The notes: generated by a model from the sequence alone, not told the origin. A DNA stretch of 64,000 nucleotides from Chrysoperla carnea (GCF_905475395.1 NC_058342.1:20804640-20868639), one strand, 5' to 3'. Shown: positions 13,086 to 24,638, numbered from the stretch's first letter. Made by a program: numbers and translations.

Positions 13086-13485
13086 CTATAAATATTAAAA
13101 AAAAAAAACTATTCAACTGTTGATAGATTGATCAATGATCAATGATCAATGTTATAAATGTGATGATCAATATTAATTATTATAATAAATGTTTGTATAT
13201 AGGTAAACTATTTTTATGTTTATAATTCTTTTTTCAATCATTTTATGTATAAAAAAAAGCAAATTTAATTCAATTCTTATCGTTTTATTTTGTTTCTTTT
13301 TAGATTCGCCTCTAACTGGAATTGTGAAAAGACTTAATATCGAAGTTTATCGTAATATTTATTCATTGAATGATCGAAGTATAAGAAAAAATACGTTTTC
13401 AGTTATTGTCAGGATCTGTTTTAAGCTCTTTTGTTTTCAATTTCTTAAGCCAGAAAATATTTTAATCTTAGGGCTAACTGGATCG

Positions 13486-13860
13486 TAATCCCGGGTCGCC
13501 CAAGAGTTAACATAAAAAAACGACGACACCACTTGTAGGGCCTACATGGAGGATGATGAAACTTCCTTTCATGTAATTTTTACGCCAGATTCAGAATGTT
13601 CGAGTCTGAAACCTTGGATCCATCAATCCTGGGAGAGATCCCCTCGTAGAAGCTGTTTGATTTTGCGTGGCGTTTGGTGTCGGAAGAATCCGATAGCTTC
13701 ATCTGATTTTAATAGCATTTCTTACCTGAAAACTCGTCTTCGAGTGACTGTTGCTCTCAAGAAGGGTACAGAGGAATCCCTTAGTCCAGGTGCTAGGGAT
13801 CTACTTACCATGACACCTATCATTCAATTTGGTTATTGTTTCCTAAATGACAAATTTTAG
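13486..13860 (+). mobile_element. LINE 3' end fragment (+ orientation)
   Basis: This matches the 3' portion shared by the fragments at 25480-26020, 50490-51060 (reverse) and 57840-58860. Shared phrases include 'ttggatccatcaatcctggg', 'agcatttcttacc', 'agaagggtacagaggaatc' and 'aggtgctagggatc'. A 104-residue open frame through it is the retroelement 3' region read through, not a host gene. No poly(A) or target duplication could be delimited. Confidence 0.6.
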
Positions 13861-14194
13861 ACGTAGAAAAAACTGACAAGATAAATAATAGAATAATATT
13901 AAGAATACAAAGTTTTTAGTCCTTGATTTATTTGTGAGATATCGACCTTATACCTTGACTTCTCGTGTATCGACCTTGTACCTTGAATTTCGTACCTTGA
14001 CGACTAATTTAACAGGAAAATCACATAATTTCCTCAAAATACTAATTTTATTTAAAGTTAAAGAAGAGAAAATAAAAACCAATTGAAAACAAACAATTGA
14101 CTTAGTGAATTTTTGAAATACCATGTAAAGACAGTGTTGATTACCCAATCGTTTATTTTTTTTACGTCATGTAAACAAAGAAAAATCCAACCCA

Positions 14195-14440
14195 AGACCC
14201 AATTGACCTATGTTGCTCATTTACGAATTCGATCTCACTTTTTAAGCAGGCTATAAAACTTTTAGCTTGATATTTCCTTTCGTTTTTAAGTTATCGAGAT
14301 AACAGACGGGCACCTGAAAATGAACTTTTCAGGTGATTTTATGAATACCTATACCAAAATTGTATTTGTAGCATCAATATTTTTAAGCGTTACAAACTTG
14401 GGACTAAACTTAATATACCTTGATATATTCCATATATAAA
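14195..14440 (-). repeat. Dispersed repeat family A, minus orientation
   Basis: This is the reverse of the block found at 31485-32010. It carries the reverse complements of 'gggtcttgg', 'gagcaacat', 'aaaatattgatgctac', 'gcttaaaaata' and 'tatatcaaggtat'. It is truncated. Confidence 0.65.
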
Positions 14441-15479
14441 TGGTATAAAAAGTCCGAGCTATGTTGCATTGAACATTGAATACCCTTACACGACTCTGCT
14501 GTTCCAGCTTGTCTTTTGACAACGGAGCTTTTATTTTTAGTAATAATTCATGCTAATGAATAAATTTAAAAAATGGTCATTTACTGTGGGAACTAAAATC
14601 TATTTGCCGTTTTAACCGATGTATTTACATTTGGTTTTAGTTGGTCTTTGCTAGTTCGTTGTAATCACGAACTGTATTTGTTCCGGAAAATTGCTAAATT
14701 TAAACTCAGGTAAATGTATAATGAAAATGGGCTGATCCTGTTGTGAGAGGTGAGGGGTCAACCTGTAAGTTAAATGAATCAGGGAACAAATCAGGAACAT
14801 ATGTTTTCGCGTACTTCGATTGCTTCTTAATCGATTTATACTTCGATTGTAGGTTTTTGAATTATAACTCCAGTCAGCGCCTGATCTATTTGTTTTCTTT
14901 TAATTTCATTTATTTCTTTTTTGTATTAATTAATTGATTAAAATTAATTATTATAATTATTATTATTTTTGGTAATAAATATTTGTTGATAAGATAAAAA
15001 CATTTCGTTTTCGTTTTCATTTTTTTATTATTATTATTTGAGTCCTAACTCACTCTACTAACAATGTTCTCAATTATTTATTAAAAATAATAAACTAAAT
15101 TAAATTCATTTGGTTGTTTTTTTTTTTTTTTATTTTTTTATTTAAGGTAGGGTTGGCAGACATCTACAATAATAGATCTTTTGCATGAAAAACAGAAATG
15201 CTTTTTGTTAATTTTTTATGAAAATATAGGTCGAGTAGAGCCTGTAACTCGAAAATTACGCATTTTTAACAATAAAAAACTATGAAAAAAATTGTAAAAA
15301 AGTCACAATTTTTGAAATAATTTAAAACGATTTTTTTATGCTCAAAATTAATTTTTTTAAATTAAAAAAAAAAAAAAAAACTTAATTTTTTTTTTCAAAG
15401 CTGAGGTTTGAGGGCTCCCTGAGCTCCGGAGTCCTGGTGCACTGCACCACCTGGCCCTATGATAGCTACGCCACTGATG
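14441..15479. other. Intergenic DNA, nothing recognised
   Basis: The stretch is AT-rich with poly(T) at 15117-15132 and poly(A) at about 15365-15380. A short phrase at 15415-15480 ('gagctccggagtcctgg') is unusually GC-rich for the window, but I cannot assign it. Confidence 0.4.
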
Positions 15480-15705
15480 TTGTTTATTTACGAACTTATC
15501 CTCACTTTTTACGTCCTGAGCACGCTCAGTTAGTTATCGTATTCATAGACAGACGAACGGACAAGCGAAAATGGAATAATTAGGTGATTTTATGAACACC
15601 TGCACCAAAATTTTGTTCGTAGTATCAATATTTTTAAGCGTTACAAACTTGGGACTAAACTTTGTATACCTTGATATATATTACATATATACAGGATATA
15701 AAAAT
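15480..15705 (-). repeat. Dispersed repeat family A, minus orientation
   Basis: This second reverse copy near the 14195 copy carries 'tacgtcctgagcacgctc', 'gttcgtagtatcaat' and 'gcgttacaaacttgg' as reverse-complement landmarks. It is truncated at the distal end. Confidence 0.65.
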
Positions 15706-15784
15706 ACAGTTCATGTTACTTGCTGATAATGTAGCTTTATATAGCTGAAAGATTTTTTTCGAGTTTATCCATTATAACATTTGT

Positions 15785-15990
15785 GTTTGAGTCAGCCTTT
15801 CTTTGACTTGAAATTCGTTAAAGCATCGTTACGTCAAAGCATACCTGCTGTTCTTAAACAGCTCCACATGGTTCATGAAGTAGTGGCCGAGGATGAATCA
15901 ATATCTTTTTCGATATCACAACGGATCCTATGGTCTAAGTGTGTCTTACCACAGGACAGTCACATCAATCTAAAATCACATTGGTCGACC
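15785..15990 (+). repeat. Dispersed repeat family B, + orientation
   Basis: Phrases 'cctttctttgac', 'aacagctccacatgg', 'atatcacaacgga' and 'ctaagtgtgtct' followed by 'aggacag' are shared with 47690-47960, and in reverse with 90-240. The 81-residue open frame here is repeat-derived. Confidence 0.6.
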
Positions 15991-16494
15991 ACAGCCGATC
16001 ACATCAGCTGTAAAGTCGAAAAGTAACTGTGGTTTTGACAATTTTCTACTTTAAAAAAGTTTACGGGATCTTGGTCTAAAAAAATCTATTCTTAGGAAAA
16101 TCCTCAGGAAACATGGCCGACATTGAAAAAAAAAATGATTGTGTTCTCTGATAAACGAGATAACTGATAAGTGCTGCTCCTTATAGCCAATATCAGACAC
16201 TACACACACTTATGTGTCAATGTATTAAATAAATGTATTATTTTTGTTGTTCTGTCAAAATAAAATAAATAAATGTTAATAAATAATATTAAAATAAACA
16301 AATAACATTAAATTTTATAAACAAACAATTAATTATAATAATAAATTATATATATTAATATTAAATCAAATAAATGGTATTTGTAAATAACAATAAAAAA
16401 AAGTGGATCGTTGTAACCTCAACATTAATTTAAGGTGTTTTAATTCTAGAATTAAATCGATGTTTAGACAAATAAATATGAAATAAAATTAAAT

Positions 16495-19400
16495 ATGAGT
16501 TCAATAATGAATGTAGATTGGTTTCATAATAAATTAACACGAACTGAAGCTGAAACTTTACTTAAAAATAGTAAGTTTTTTTTTTTTGATTTAGGTATAT
16601 TAAAAAAATAATTTTTTGAAGTAAATTATAAAATGATAAATTTTTATAGATAAAACAGGTAAAGGTACGTTTTTGGTACGTGAGAGTAATTCATCGGTTG
16701 GTGATTATGTATTATCAGTTTTACATTCGAATAATGAAGTGATACATTATCAAATTCGTAAACATGGTGATGATGCTTTTTTTTCAATTGGTGAGTAAAC
16801 GATTTATATATTTTTCGTGTTCGAATTTTTCTAAACAACAAAAAACGTTTCAAATAATGATATGAGAGCATAAATTTCGTGGAAAATATGACTAAAAAGT
16901 GACTTTGAGTTCATGAAAAATCCAAATCAATTTTCCCCAAGCTTATTTAAATCGGACAAATACAAAAAATGTCTCATTAAAAAAAAAAAAATTGCTGTTT
17001 GGAACGTATTTACATAAATTCAATATTACTATCATCAAATTACAGTGGAACCAGTGTAATTCGGCAAACGTTTTGCAGCGCAGTGTCGAACTATCGAATT
17101 TATCGGATTATAGAGTATTGCCTAAGACCCCCTGTAGCCAGGGATTTTTTTACAAAAAGATTACCTTGTAATCCGACAAATCATAAATTCAATGATAAGA
17201 TTCTATATATATTACGTACGTCGTCAATAGACGTGCCTGATTACTGGGGTTCGACTGTATGTGAAATTTCGTATGATTTACTGAAGACTTACTGAGTGGA
17301 ATAATGACACCTATGCCAATTTTAAATTTTTTACCTGTATAATAAAAATTTTCATATGCGTAGAAAAAAAACGGATTATTTCGGAAAAATCAACGATTTT
17401 TATCGTTTTCCCATAATTTTTATTATGATCATATATTTATTAAAATATCGATTTTTCCGAAGACTTCATCCTTATCCAAGCGACGATAGTATGATCAATT
17501 TATCGCCCCATTAATTGTTTTGTTCACATTGCCGCTGACTGGATTCGAACCCACAACCTCCCAGCCAGTAGTCAAAGCAAGTAAGGACGTCTTATCTCAC
17601 TCGGCTATTGAGCTGCTAACTTGATAGGACTAAATGTTGCTTGAAACGTATACATTAAATTCAATGCATTTCAGTACATACAAAGTGTTTAAACAATTGA
17701 CAACTGGATTTTGTCGTTTTTGTTTTAGATGAAGAACATATAATCCATGGGTTAGACAGTTTAATTGAACATTATCAACAATTACAATTAATAAATAATA
17801 ACAATAATTCAAGTACAAATAATAAAATAGAACCAGAATTAAAATATCCAATACAAGGTAATCCACCCCCATATTACACGCGTAGACATGGACAAACGAA
17901 TCTATTTCATCGGGCTACAGAACGTAGTGGTTATAATGTGGTACGAGAAATGTTAAATTGTGGTTATCGTAGCATCGATGCAAAGAATCATGATGGACAG
18001 ACAGCTGCACATATAGCAAGTCGAAAGGGTGATAATGATATTTTAAAGGAATTAATTGAAAATGGTGCCAATATTAATTGTGTTGATGCAGCTGGATGTA
18101 CTCCATTACATGTAAGTTATACAATATTTAAGTCTGAAATTTAAACCATAACAGTCAATGAATGTCATGTTCGCTGGGCAATTTTAACTTAAAACAAAGA
18201 CTACCGCGATATAGCCTTCACTTCCCCTGCCCTCACCTGTCTCCCCCTTTTGTTCACAATTTCATGAGTTTTAATTTTGTGGAACGGAACCCTTATTAAA
18301 AAAAAAAATAAAATGTAGCCCATATATTTGCTGACAATTTAGCATTCTATAGGCAACAATTTTTTTAATGTTTTAAAGTAGTATATTCAAAAATGTCGTA
18401 TTTTTTACAAAATATCATACCTCTATTCCATCTCCTCGGATCGGGGGAAGAGGGGGGATTTTTAATAGCTATTCTGCTATTCGGGGCGGTTCGTTTCACC
18501 TACAATTTATTTGATAATAACTTTTGATCAGCGATTATTAATCTTAATTAACTTGCAGCTACAATAAATTGATAGCTGCACTTAGCCCACCCGCGACTAT
18601 TAGACAAACCTTTTGGAGCTCGCTGCGTTCGCATGCAGCTCCAGTAACCCCAGTTTATAAATAGCCATACTATGGTTGGTCCCGCTTGCCCGCCCGCTAA
18701 ACACATACTTTACTTCCATCTCTTGGTGAATCAGATAGTCTTCGGCCTCTATTTGGATTTCGGCCATGGAATTCGCACACAGCTTAAATTCGTTTTAATT
18801 TTTTGATGTGGAACCCTATTTTTATGAAATAAAATAAAGACTATTTTATTAAAGACTACTGCGTTATATCTCCTCCTTTTGTCCACAAGTTCATGGGTTT
18901 TATTTTTTTGGAACGGAATCCTTATTTTTTAGAAAATAAAAAGTAGCCCATGATACTTGCTAATAATTAAGCATTCTATAGGCAAATTTTTGTTTAAAGT
19001 TTTAAAGTAGTGTATTCAAAAATGTCGTATTTTCATGCAAAATGACACCACTAGCACCACCCCCCCCCTCACACATCCTTTGGCGCGGGAGGAGGCTTTT
19101 AAAATAGTTATTCTGCTATGCGGGGCGGAGACAAATAAAAAAAATCAAAAACCATGAAAATCAGTTGAGCCGTTCTCGAGTTATAAATGGTCGAACAAAC
19201 CCTACTTTCTTTTATATATTAAAATTACCTTGATTTAAAATGACTTAATATTATACATTAATTATTTATTTTATTTTTAATCGCCTTCGAAAAAAAGGAG
19301 GTTATCAATAAGTATGTATGCTAATTTTTACAAATCTGCCGTAACAGTTATATTAATTTTGTATATTTTATTAATTTTCTAGTACGCATGTCAAAGTAAT

Positions 19401-22400
19401 TTAATAAACACCGTTAAATTATTAATATTAGAAGGTAATGCCAACGTACAAATACGAAATCATGATACTGATTGGGTGCCATTACATGAAGCTGCAAATC
19501 GTGGTTATTACAATATTATCGAAACGCTCTTAGCTTTAAACGCACCAGCACGACCACGCACAAACAAAGATGACACACCAGAAGATTTAGCATACGCAAA
19601 TAAACATTACGCATGTGCACAATTGTTGCGTGAATATAAACAACCAGCAGCTAAGACGAGCAAAGAGGAATGGTATCATGGTACGTTAGATCGAAATGAA
19701 GCGAATCAAATATTCCATAAGTATGGAGTCACACAGCCGAATAATGTTATCAGGGATGGTACATATTTAGTACGGTATAGTGAACGAAATAATAATGCGA
19801 ATGATTCGATATCGAATGGAAATTATGTACTTACCATGATGGCACAGAATAAGACGTATCATTATATAATTGGCAGAAAGGTAAAGTTTTGTTTTCTAAT
19901 TATCAACAACATAAAATTGAGACTGCCGAAATCGTGTAGTTGTTTCTCTCAACTCCCGGTGTCAATATAAATACTTCAGAGTTCAGTAAATAAAATAATT
20001 TTTGATTATAGTATAGTCGAAAATTTGAAAATGGTGAAAAATAGAGATACTGCTCTTAAAAGTATGTGCGAAAGCTCGTTGGATTCGGAATGTCTAGATT
20101 CAATTCAATTTAAAATGAAAAACAAAGATAAATAGTTTTTCGCCAATATTTCATAAACTACACCGTGTGACAGTGATTTTGCACTTTTCAAAGGACCTAG
20201 TGTACATCATGAAAATGTGTTTCAAAATTGTCTTACACCCCCAAATATTCAAGTTATTGTGGAAAAACCGTTTTTCATATACTCCGCACACTTAAGCAAT
20301 TATAACTTCGTCAATTTTTAACCGATTTTAGATTGTTTAACGGTTTTGAAAACTAGAAACATTGAGCTTTTCCAATATATATATTTATCTATGGTTAGGT
20401 TAGATTATATTGGCTGTCAGCGAAGGACACACTTAGGCTATAGAGCCCGTTGTGATACCATATATGTGTTTTACCACCTTTTCCGCTGATAATTTCATTT
20501 ATCAGCTTCTCAATTTTAGAGGCTGAGTGCACCTCCTTCATGCATATACCATGCACTACACCAGCCCATTACAACTATTAATTATATTAATTTTTGTTGC
20601 GACGCCGGGAATCAAACTCGCTAATTCTCAAGAACAATTACTTTCTTATAGGTATTATCAACAAAATAGATTCTATCTCGATTAAAAAATGCTACGGGTT
20701 ATCAAAATCGGTTGAAAAATGTTCAAGCTACAACGCTTTTTCTAAATAAAAAAATCTGATTCTCTTCATGATGTCGATGTCGTGCCATGTCAGGATTGTG
20801 CGTATAGACCCAGAAAAATCCGTTGAGCATGATTAATTTTCGAAAGGAAACTTTTTTCAGGATCCCGTTTAAAACATGCTCCTGAACGTAAAAGTTCAGG
20901 TTGTCGGTGGATAACCTGGTAGGATTATTAAACCCGATAGAATTTATTACCGTTGTAAATTTATCTTAAAATTTATTTTTCTACAAGTTAGAAAATTGTT
21001 AACTTACACTTTGTCTTCATTGTAAACTAAAAAAAATGTTTAAATGATACGCGTAATATTTTTTGGCTTCGTGGAGCCCTTCTTATGTATATACTTAACA
21101 AGATCACGTCAAAAGAGTTTTAAAAAAATTTAATACTTTATACTAATTTTTTTAAATTAACAAAAAATGCGTGATTTCTCATTTTTTTTTTTTTTTTTTT
21201 TTAATTTAGGATTCGTTCTACTATATTGATAAAGGACCCTATTTTGAGTCATTAGAACATGTCATCGAATACTATAGTCATTTTTCGGATGGATTATATT
21301 GTAAATTACAATATCCAATCAAGCCATTACCAAAACCGCCCTTACCTGAGGTAAGTTTATATTTTCATTCTTTCATGTTGATGGAAAATTCTCGAAAAGT
21401 AAACTGGAAGTCGCAGGAAATTCCATAGTGGATCTCACATTAGATAATCAAGATTATTTGGCTGTTTCGATTCAGAATTTTTGGATTCAAACCTTTGAAT
21501 TTACCCCTCGTGAAGCCCATCAGAGAATATTCGAGCATTCTTGGTCATCGCAAGCCTCGATAGAGTTCTGTAATTGTCTTTGCCTGTAACAGGCAGGTAT
21601 CTATTGTATATATTTTAAATTTACACGTTACCTATATTATGTATGTGTTTGTTTATTACTATCCACTGAGGAAGTGAGAGGAAAGATACTCTTATTACTT
21701 TGTGTGTAAGAGTGGCTATCTTTCTTTACTAACATGCCGTAAAAAAAACAAACGATTGTGTAATCAACACTGTCAATACATAATATTTCAACAATTAACT
21801 CAGTCATTCCACCTATCTCCTTGACACATAAATCTTCACAAGGTAGCTACGTCTTTTGAAGAAAGTTCACTGCCTGTCTTCCGAGTAGGAGGTACGTTAG
21901 TCTGTCTGGTGTCCTGGTTAAGCAGACTCTGTCCCTGCGCCACAACAATGGGGAACCTACCAAAGAAAAAAACAACTAAAGAAACTGCAAGGGCTGTTAC
22001 TTGAAGACAATCTGATGCAATCTCAATGTACGAAGGGTGCCTATGATGACAGCCTTCTGTATTGCAGAGATAAAGTGAAGAATATGAGACCTTCAGACCG
22101 CAATTTTTTACGGGTTTTTAGCCCATTGGTGTACATAGTATATACCAAAATATAACGGTAATAATATAAAAATTGAAAAATATAAAAATAAAAAAATAAA
22201 AATAAAAAACAGAAAAAAAATTATTTGGTAATGATACTACAATTAAAGATAATAATAATAACGTAAATAATAGCAAATAGTTTAATTTGAGAAAGATTCG
22301 TCTCAAGAGTGGGACGAACTCCGCCAAGGCAACCGATAATGAAAACAACTATTTTGACTGAGTAGCCAGGGTGTATTATTATTATGTTGTTGTTTTGTTT

Positions 22401-24596
22401 TAGTTTTCAACAATACCAAGAATCGATCGGCTTACATTTAGGAGCCCCCTTACAAGTCCACTCAACCTGACCGCATCAACGACAATAACCGCACACCAAA
22501 CAGACCTAGATAAACAAATTAATTTAAACATAAGCAATAATAGTAATAATATAAGCATAGAAAAAGAAATCGAAGATACAAACACCTGTATTATAACAAA
22601 AGATGACGATATGAACAACGATGTTATGTCACAATTACAATTATACAACGATTTAATAATCGCTAAAGATCAATTAAAATTACAAAATATTATTGGAAGC
22701 GGTGAATTTGGTTTAGTTTATAAAGGTCTATACATGAATACGATACCGGTTGCGATTAAAACGTTAAATAATTATAACAGTGATTCGACGGATCCGACAA
22801 GCACGAGTGACACGAATTCAACAAGTAACGCATTTATTCATGAAGCGAAACTTATGTACAAGTTAAAACATCATTGTATTGTTAAGCTAATCGGATTGAG
22901 TTACGATTCTTTAAATAACACGCTGATGATGGTCCAAGAATTCGTTGAATTTGGTTCCTTGTTAAATTACATGCATTTACAACAACAGCAACCGGATACT
23001 GTGTTAAATACCACACAATTGTATATATGGTGTGCGCAGATTGCATGCGGAATGTTATATTTGGAGCAACAACAGTACGTACATCGAGATCTAGCTGCAC
23101 GAAATGTTTTGGTGGCGTCACGAAATCAAGTGAAAATCAGTGATTTTGGTTTATCACGTACATTTAACAATAATAGTAATTATTATAAAGCGTGTAGTGG
23201 GGGAAAATGGCCCGTGAGATGGTATGCACCTGAATCGTATAATTATGGAAAATTTACACATCAATCGGATGTTTGGAGTTTTGGAATTTTATTGTGGGAA
23301 ATGTTTACGTATGGGCAACAACCGTATGGTGATTTGAAAGGTGTTGAGGTAATGTATAGCCAAATTTGTAAACGAAAATTGGGGAAGATAACACAGTTCC
23401 GATAGAATTTTAATTTTGAATCTCTAGTTAATAAGGTAGTACGAGCGCTTAGGCAAGCTTAGACTTGTGGTTGAAATTATTTGTAATTTATTTTTAACTT
23501 TGATCATGAATTTTATTATAACTTTATAAATGTAGACGAAAAATAAGAATACAATTTTTTGATATCTCTTTTTATAGCCTTGGTTTTCGAAATATGGAAA
23601 CTTTCGATATTTTGAAAATTATTCCAGATATCGAAAAATTTTATTCTTACTTTTCGTCTTACATTGTCAAGTTATAACATAATTCATCAACAAAATTGAA
23701 AATATATATTTTCTAAATTTTTATCCCCACTACCGTGCTCATACATCCTTAATTAGTTGGATCCCTTCATCCCTTTAAGGATGTACCAGGCAATTTTAAA
23801 TAAAAAGCTAATAGAATAAAACAAAACCCTTCTCTCGAACATTCTTTTAACCAGAAGCCTCTAGAACAACCTCAGGGTATAAAAAAAGGCTCTCTCGGCG
23901 ACTTAAATCAGTCTTTCTTGAGAAACCACAGAGTTCGGATCTAAAAAGAAATCAAAGCGAGAATAAATGACATACACAATAAATATTCTAGAGTGTTCTG
24001 ATACTAGAAATTTCCGAATTCGACGATATATAAACAAAATCCAGTGACTTTCCATCAGTCTGATCGTGTTTACAGTCGAGAGAAGATTAATTGAAATTAA
24101 GAGTGAACAGTAATGATACAAATTCAAGTGATTTTGACAAGTGAAAAAGAACGAACTATTTGAATATTCTAGAGGGTTCTGGTACTAGAAATTTCGATAT
24201 TCGACGATATATAGAAATCTATAATATTTACGTTAAAAAATGGAACCTTAATTATTATTTATACCATTAAACATGCGATGTATTTTAACCCGAGCAACGC
24301 CGGGTTTGGCTGCTAGTGTATTTATAAAAATTCTATCGCAACTTTTACTACATATTTTGAATTTATAACAAAATTAATATCAAATGATTGATTTTTAGGT
24401 GATAAAATTAATTGATAATGGACAACGTTTATCAAAGCCCGCACATTGTCCAGACAAAATCTATAAAATAATGTTGGATTGTTGGCAACATGATCCACAA
24501 AAACGTCCCACATTTCAACAGTTATTTGACTTGTTTGCCGCTGAACCTGGTTACATGAACATACAAGAATTAATACATACAGACGATATTAGCTAA
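16495..24596 (+). CDS. shark: Shark-type non-receptor tyrosine kinase (SH2-ankyrin-SH2-kinase), complete
   Basis: Seven exons: 16495-16570, 16650-16790, 17729-18111, 19383-19880, 21210-21350, 22404-23348 and 24399-24596. All have GT-AG borders and total 2382 bases, giving 793 residues. SH2 domain 1 spans about residues 8-95 (WFHNKL; FLVRES with phosphotyrosine-binding Arg36). Ankyrin repeats span about 117-275 (DGQTAAHIA, GCTPLHYA, WVPLHEAA). SH2 domain 2 spans about 296-400 (EEWYHG; TYLVRYS, Arg331). The tyrosine kinase domain spans about 505-785. Its residues are intact: GSGEFG loop 511-516, VAIK Lys532, helix-C Glu560, HRDLAARN Asp642, DFG Asp660, WYAPES. Activation-loop tyrosines lie at about 673-674. 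Family knowledge: in Drosophila, Shark binds ITAM-type receptors such as Draper and acts in engulfment and dorsal closure. A Ser/Thr/Asn-rich stretch (about 534-556) lengthens the beta3-helix C loop. The start is the first ATG before the WF motif. Confidence 0.94.
17041..17259. mobile_element. Tigger/pogo-type MITE in Shark intron 2
   Basis: It starts 'tacagtggaacc' and ends 'ggttcgactgta', so the two ends are inverted and bounded by TA on each side, as in Tc1/mariner/pogo superfamily elements. The inner repeat ('agtgtaattcgg' with 'cctgattactgg') also pairs. The length is about 219 bases with no transposase. Confidence 0.7.
17465..17620 (-). repeat. tRNA-derived SINE (minus orientation) in Shark intron 2
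   Basis: Read on the minus strand, a pol III A-box-like 'tagccgagtgagataag' is followed about 45 bases later by a B-box 'gggttcgaatcc'. A non-tRNA body ('ccgctg' to 'gatcaattta' in reverse sense) then runs to about 17465. The head resembles a tRNA with an extended variable arm. The body recurs at 1-100. Confidence 0.65.
18150..19200. repeat. Two direct copies of a long repeat in Shark intron 3
   Basis: A block at about 18190-18480 ('gactaccgcgatatagcc', 'gttttaattttgtggaacgg', 'tttagcattctataggcaa', 'tattcaaaaatgtcgtatt', 'ctattctgctattcgggg') recurs at about 18850-19130 with the same order. The copies are about 660 bases apart. The 3' side ends near 'gagttataaatggtcgaac' and 'actttcttttatatat', a configuration common at insect retroelement or Helitron tails. 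No coding sequence is evident. Confidence 0.55.
20393..20640 (-). repeat. SINE-like repeat in Shark intron 4
   Basis: On the minus strand a B-box-like 'agtttgattcccggc' near 20600 heads a sequence that ends in 'cctaacctaacc' near 20393. A similar 'cctaacctaacc' tail occurs at about 47955-47968. The A box is less clear, so the assignment as tRNA-derived is moderate. Confidence 0.45.
21650..21820 (+). repeat. Dispersed repeat family A, 3' fragment (Shark intron 5)
   Basis: The stretch 'gaaagatactcttattac' to 'gtaatcaacactgtc' and 'aacaattaactcagtca' matches the 3' part of the copies at 31485-32010 and 35645-36155. The rest of the intron to 22403 shows no recognised feature. Confidence 0.6.
23826..23913 (+). 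promoter_or_regulatory. Heat-shock-type core promoter 1 (HSEs, TATA, initiator)
   Basis: Two three-unit heat shock elements are visible: tCTCt-cGAAc-aTTCt (about 23832-23846) and aGAAg-cCTCt-aGAAc (about 23853-23867), each with one mismatch to alternating nGAAn/nTTCn. A TATA box starts at 23878 (tataaaaaaag) and a TCAGTC initiator lies at 23908-23913. The initiator A is 32 bases from the TATA start, the normal arthropod spacing. The sequence after it ('gaaatcaaagcgagaa') is A-rich like heat-shock leaders. Sense is the same as Shark. Confidence 0.7.
23982..24060 (+). promoter_or_regulatory. Heat-shock-type core promoter 2 (HSEs, TATA, initiator)
   Basis: An HSE aTTCt-aGAGt-gTTCt begins at about 23985, followed by a perfect two-unit aGAAa-tTTCc. 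A TATATAAA box lies at 24027-24034 and a TCAGTC initiator at 24055-24060, with the initiator A 30 bases from the TATA start. The downstream stretch 24070-24160 is an A-rich, unstructured leader-like sequence ('agtgaacagtaatg', 'acaagtgaaaaagaacg'), reminiscent in composition of insect hsp70 leaders. No coding sequence follows it within the element. Confidence 0.7.
24162..24220 (+). promoter_or_regulatory. Third, partial heat-shock promoter copy (HSEs and TATA only)
   Basis: The block repeats the promoter 2 sequence ('atattctagagggttct', 'actagaaatttcgatattcg', 'acgatatata') about 178 bases downstream, with the HSE units retained. No TCAGT initiator follows at the expected distance, so this copy may be broken. 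Confidence 0.55.
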
Positions 24597-24638
24597 TTAT
24601 TAATGAATTTTATTTTAATTATATATATTTTATATTTT

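Larger units (their letters stand above)
23752..24316 (+). mobile_element. Helitron-like element in Shark intron 6 (3' end defined, 5' end uncertain)
   Basis: At 24286-24316 the sequence shows a 6-base-stem hairpin (aacccg ... cgggtt, loop agcaacgc), then ten bases later CTAG followed by T. This is the 3' terminus expected for Helitrons (subterminal hairpin, CTRR end, insertion before T). No terminal inverted repeats or target duplications are seen, again as expected. The 5' TC end cannot be fixed by eye and 23752 is only a guess. No Rep/helicase is encoded, so it would be non-autonomous. Its interior carries the promoter-like blocks annotated separately. Confidence 0.6.

Noticed and set aside
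13216-13488. 90-residue hydrophobic open frame that could start a membrane protein
   Set aside because: It runs through AT-rich DNA into a LINE fragment and has no conserved motif.
13546-13860. 104-residue open frame on +
   Set aside because: The same DNA recurs at 25480, 50490 (reverse) and 58600 as the 3' end of a LINE, and its frame is not kept in those copies.
15781-16026. 81-residue open frame on +
   Set aside because: It lies on dispersed repeat family B, whose copy at 47690 has a broken frame.
22118-22648. Hydrophobic minus-strand open frames, as if a membrane protein
   Set aside because: They are antisense to AT-rich intron and to Shark exon 6, and reflect Asn/Lys-rich sequence read backwards.
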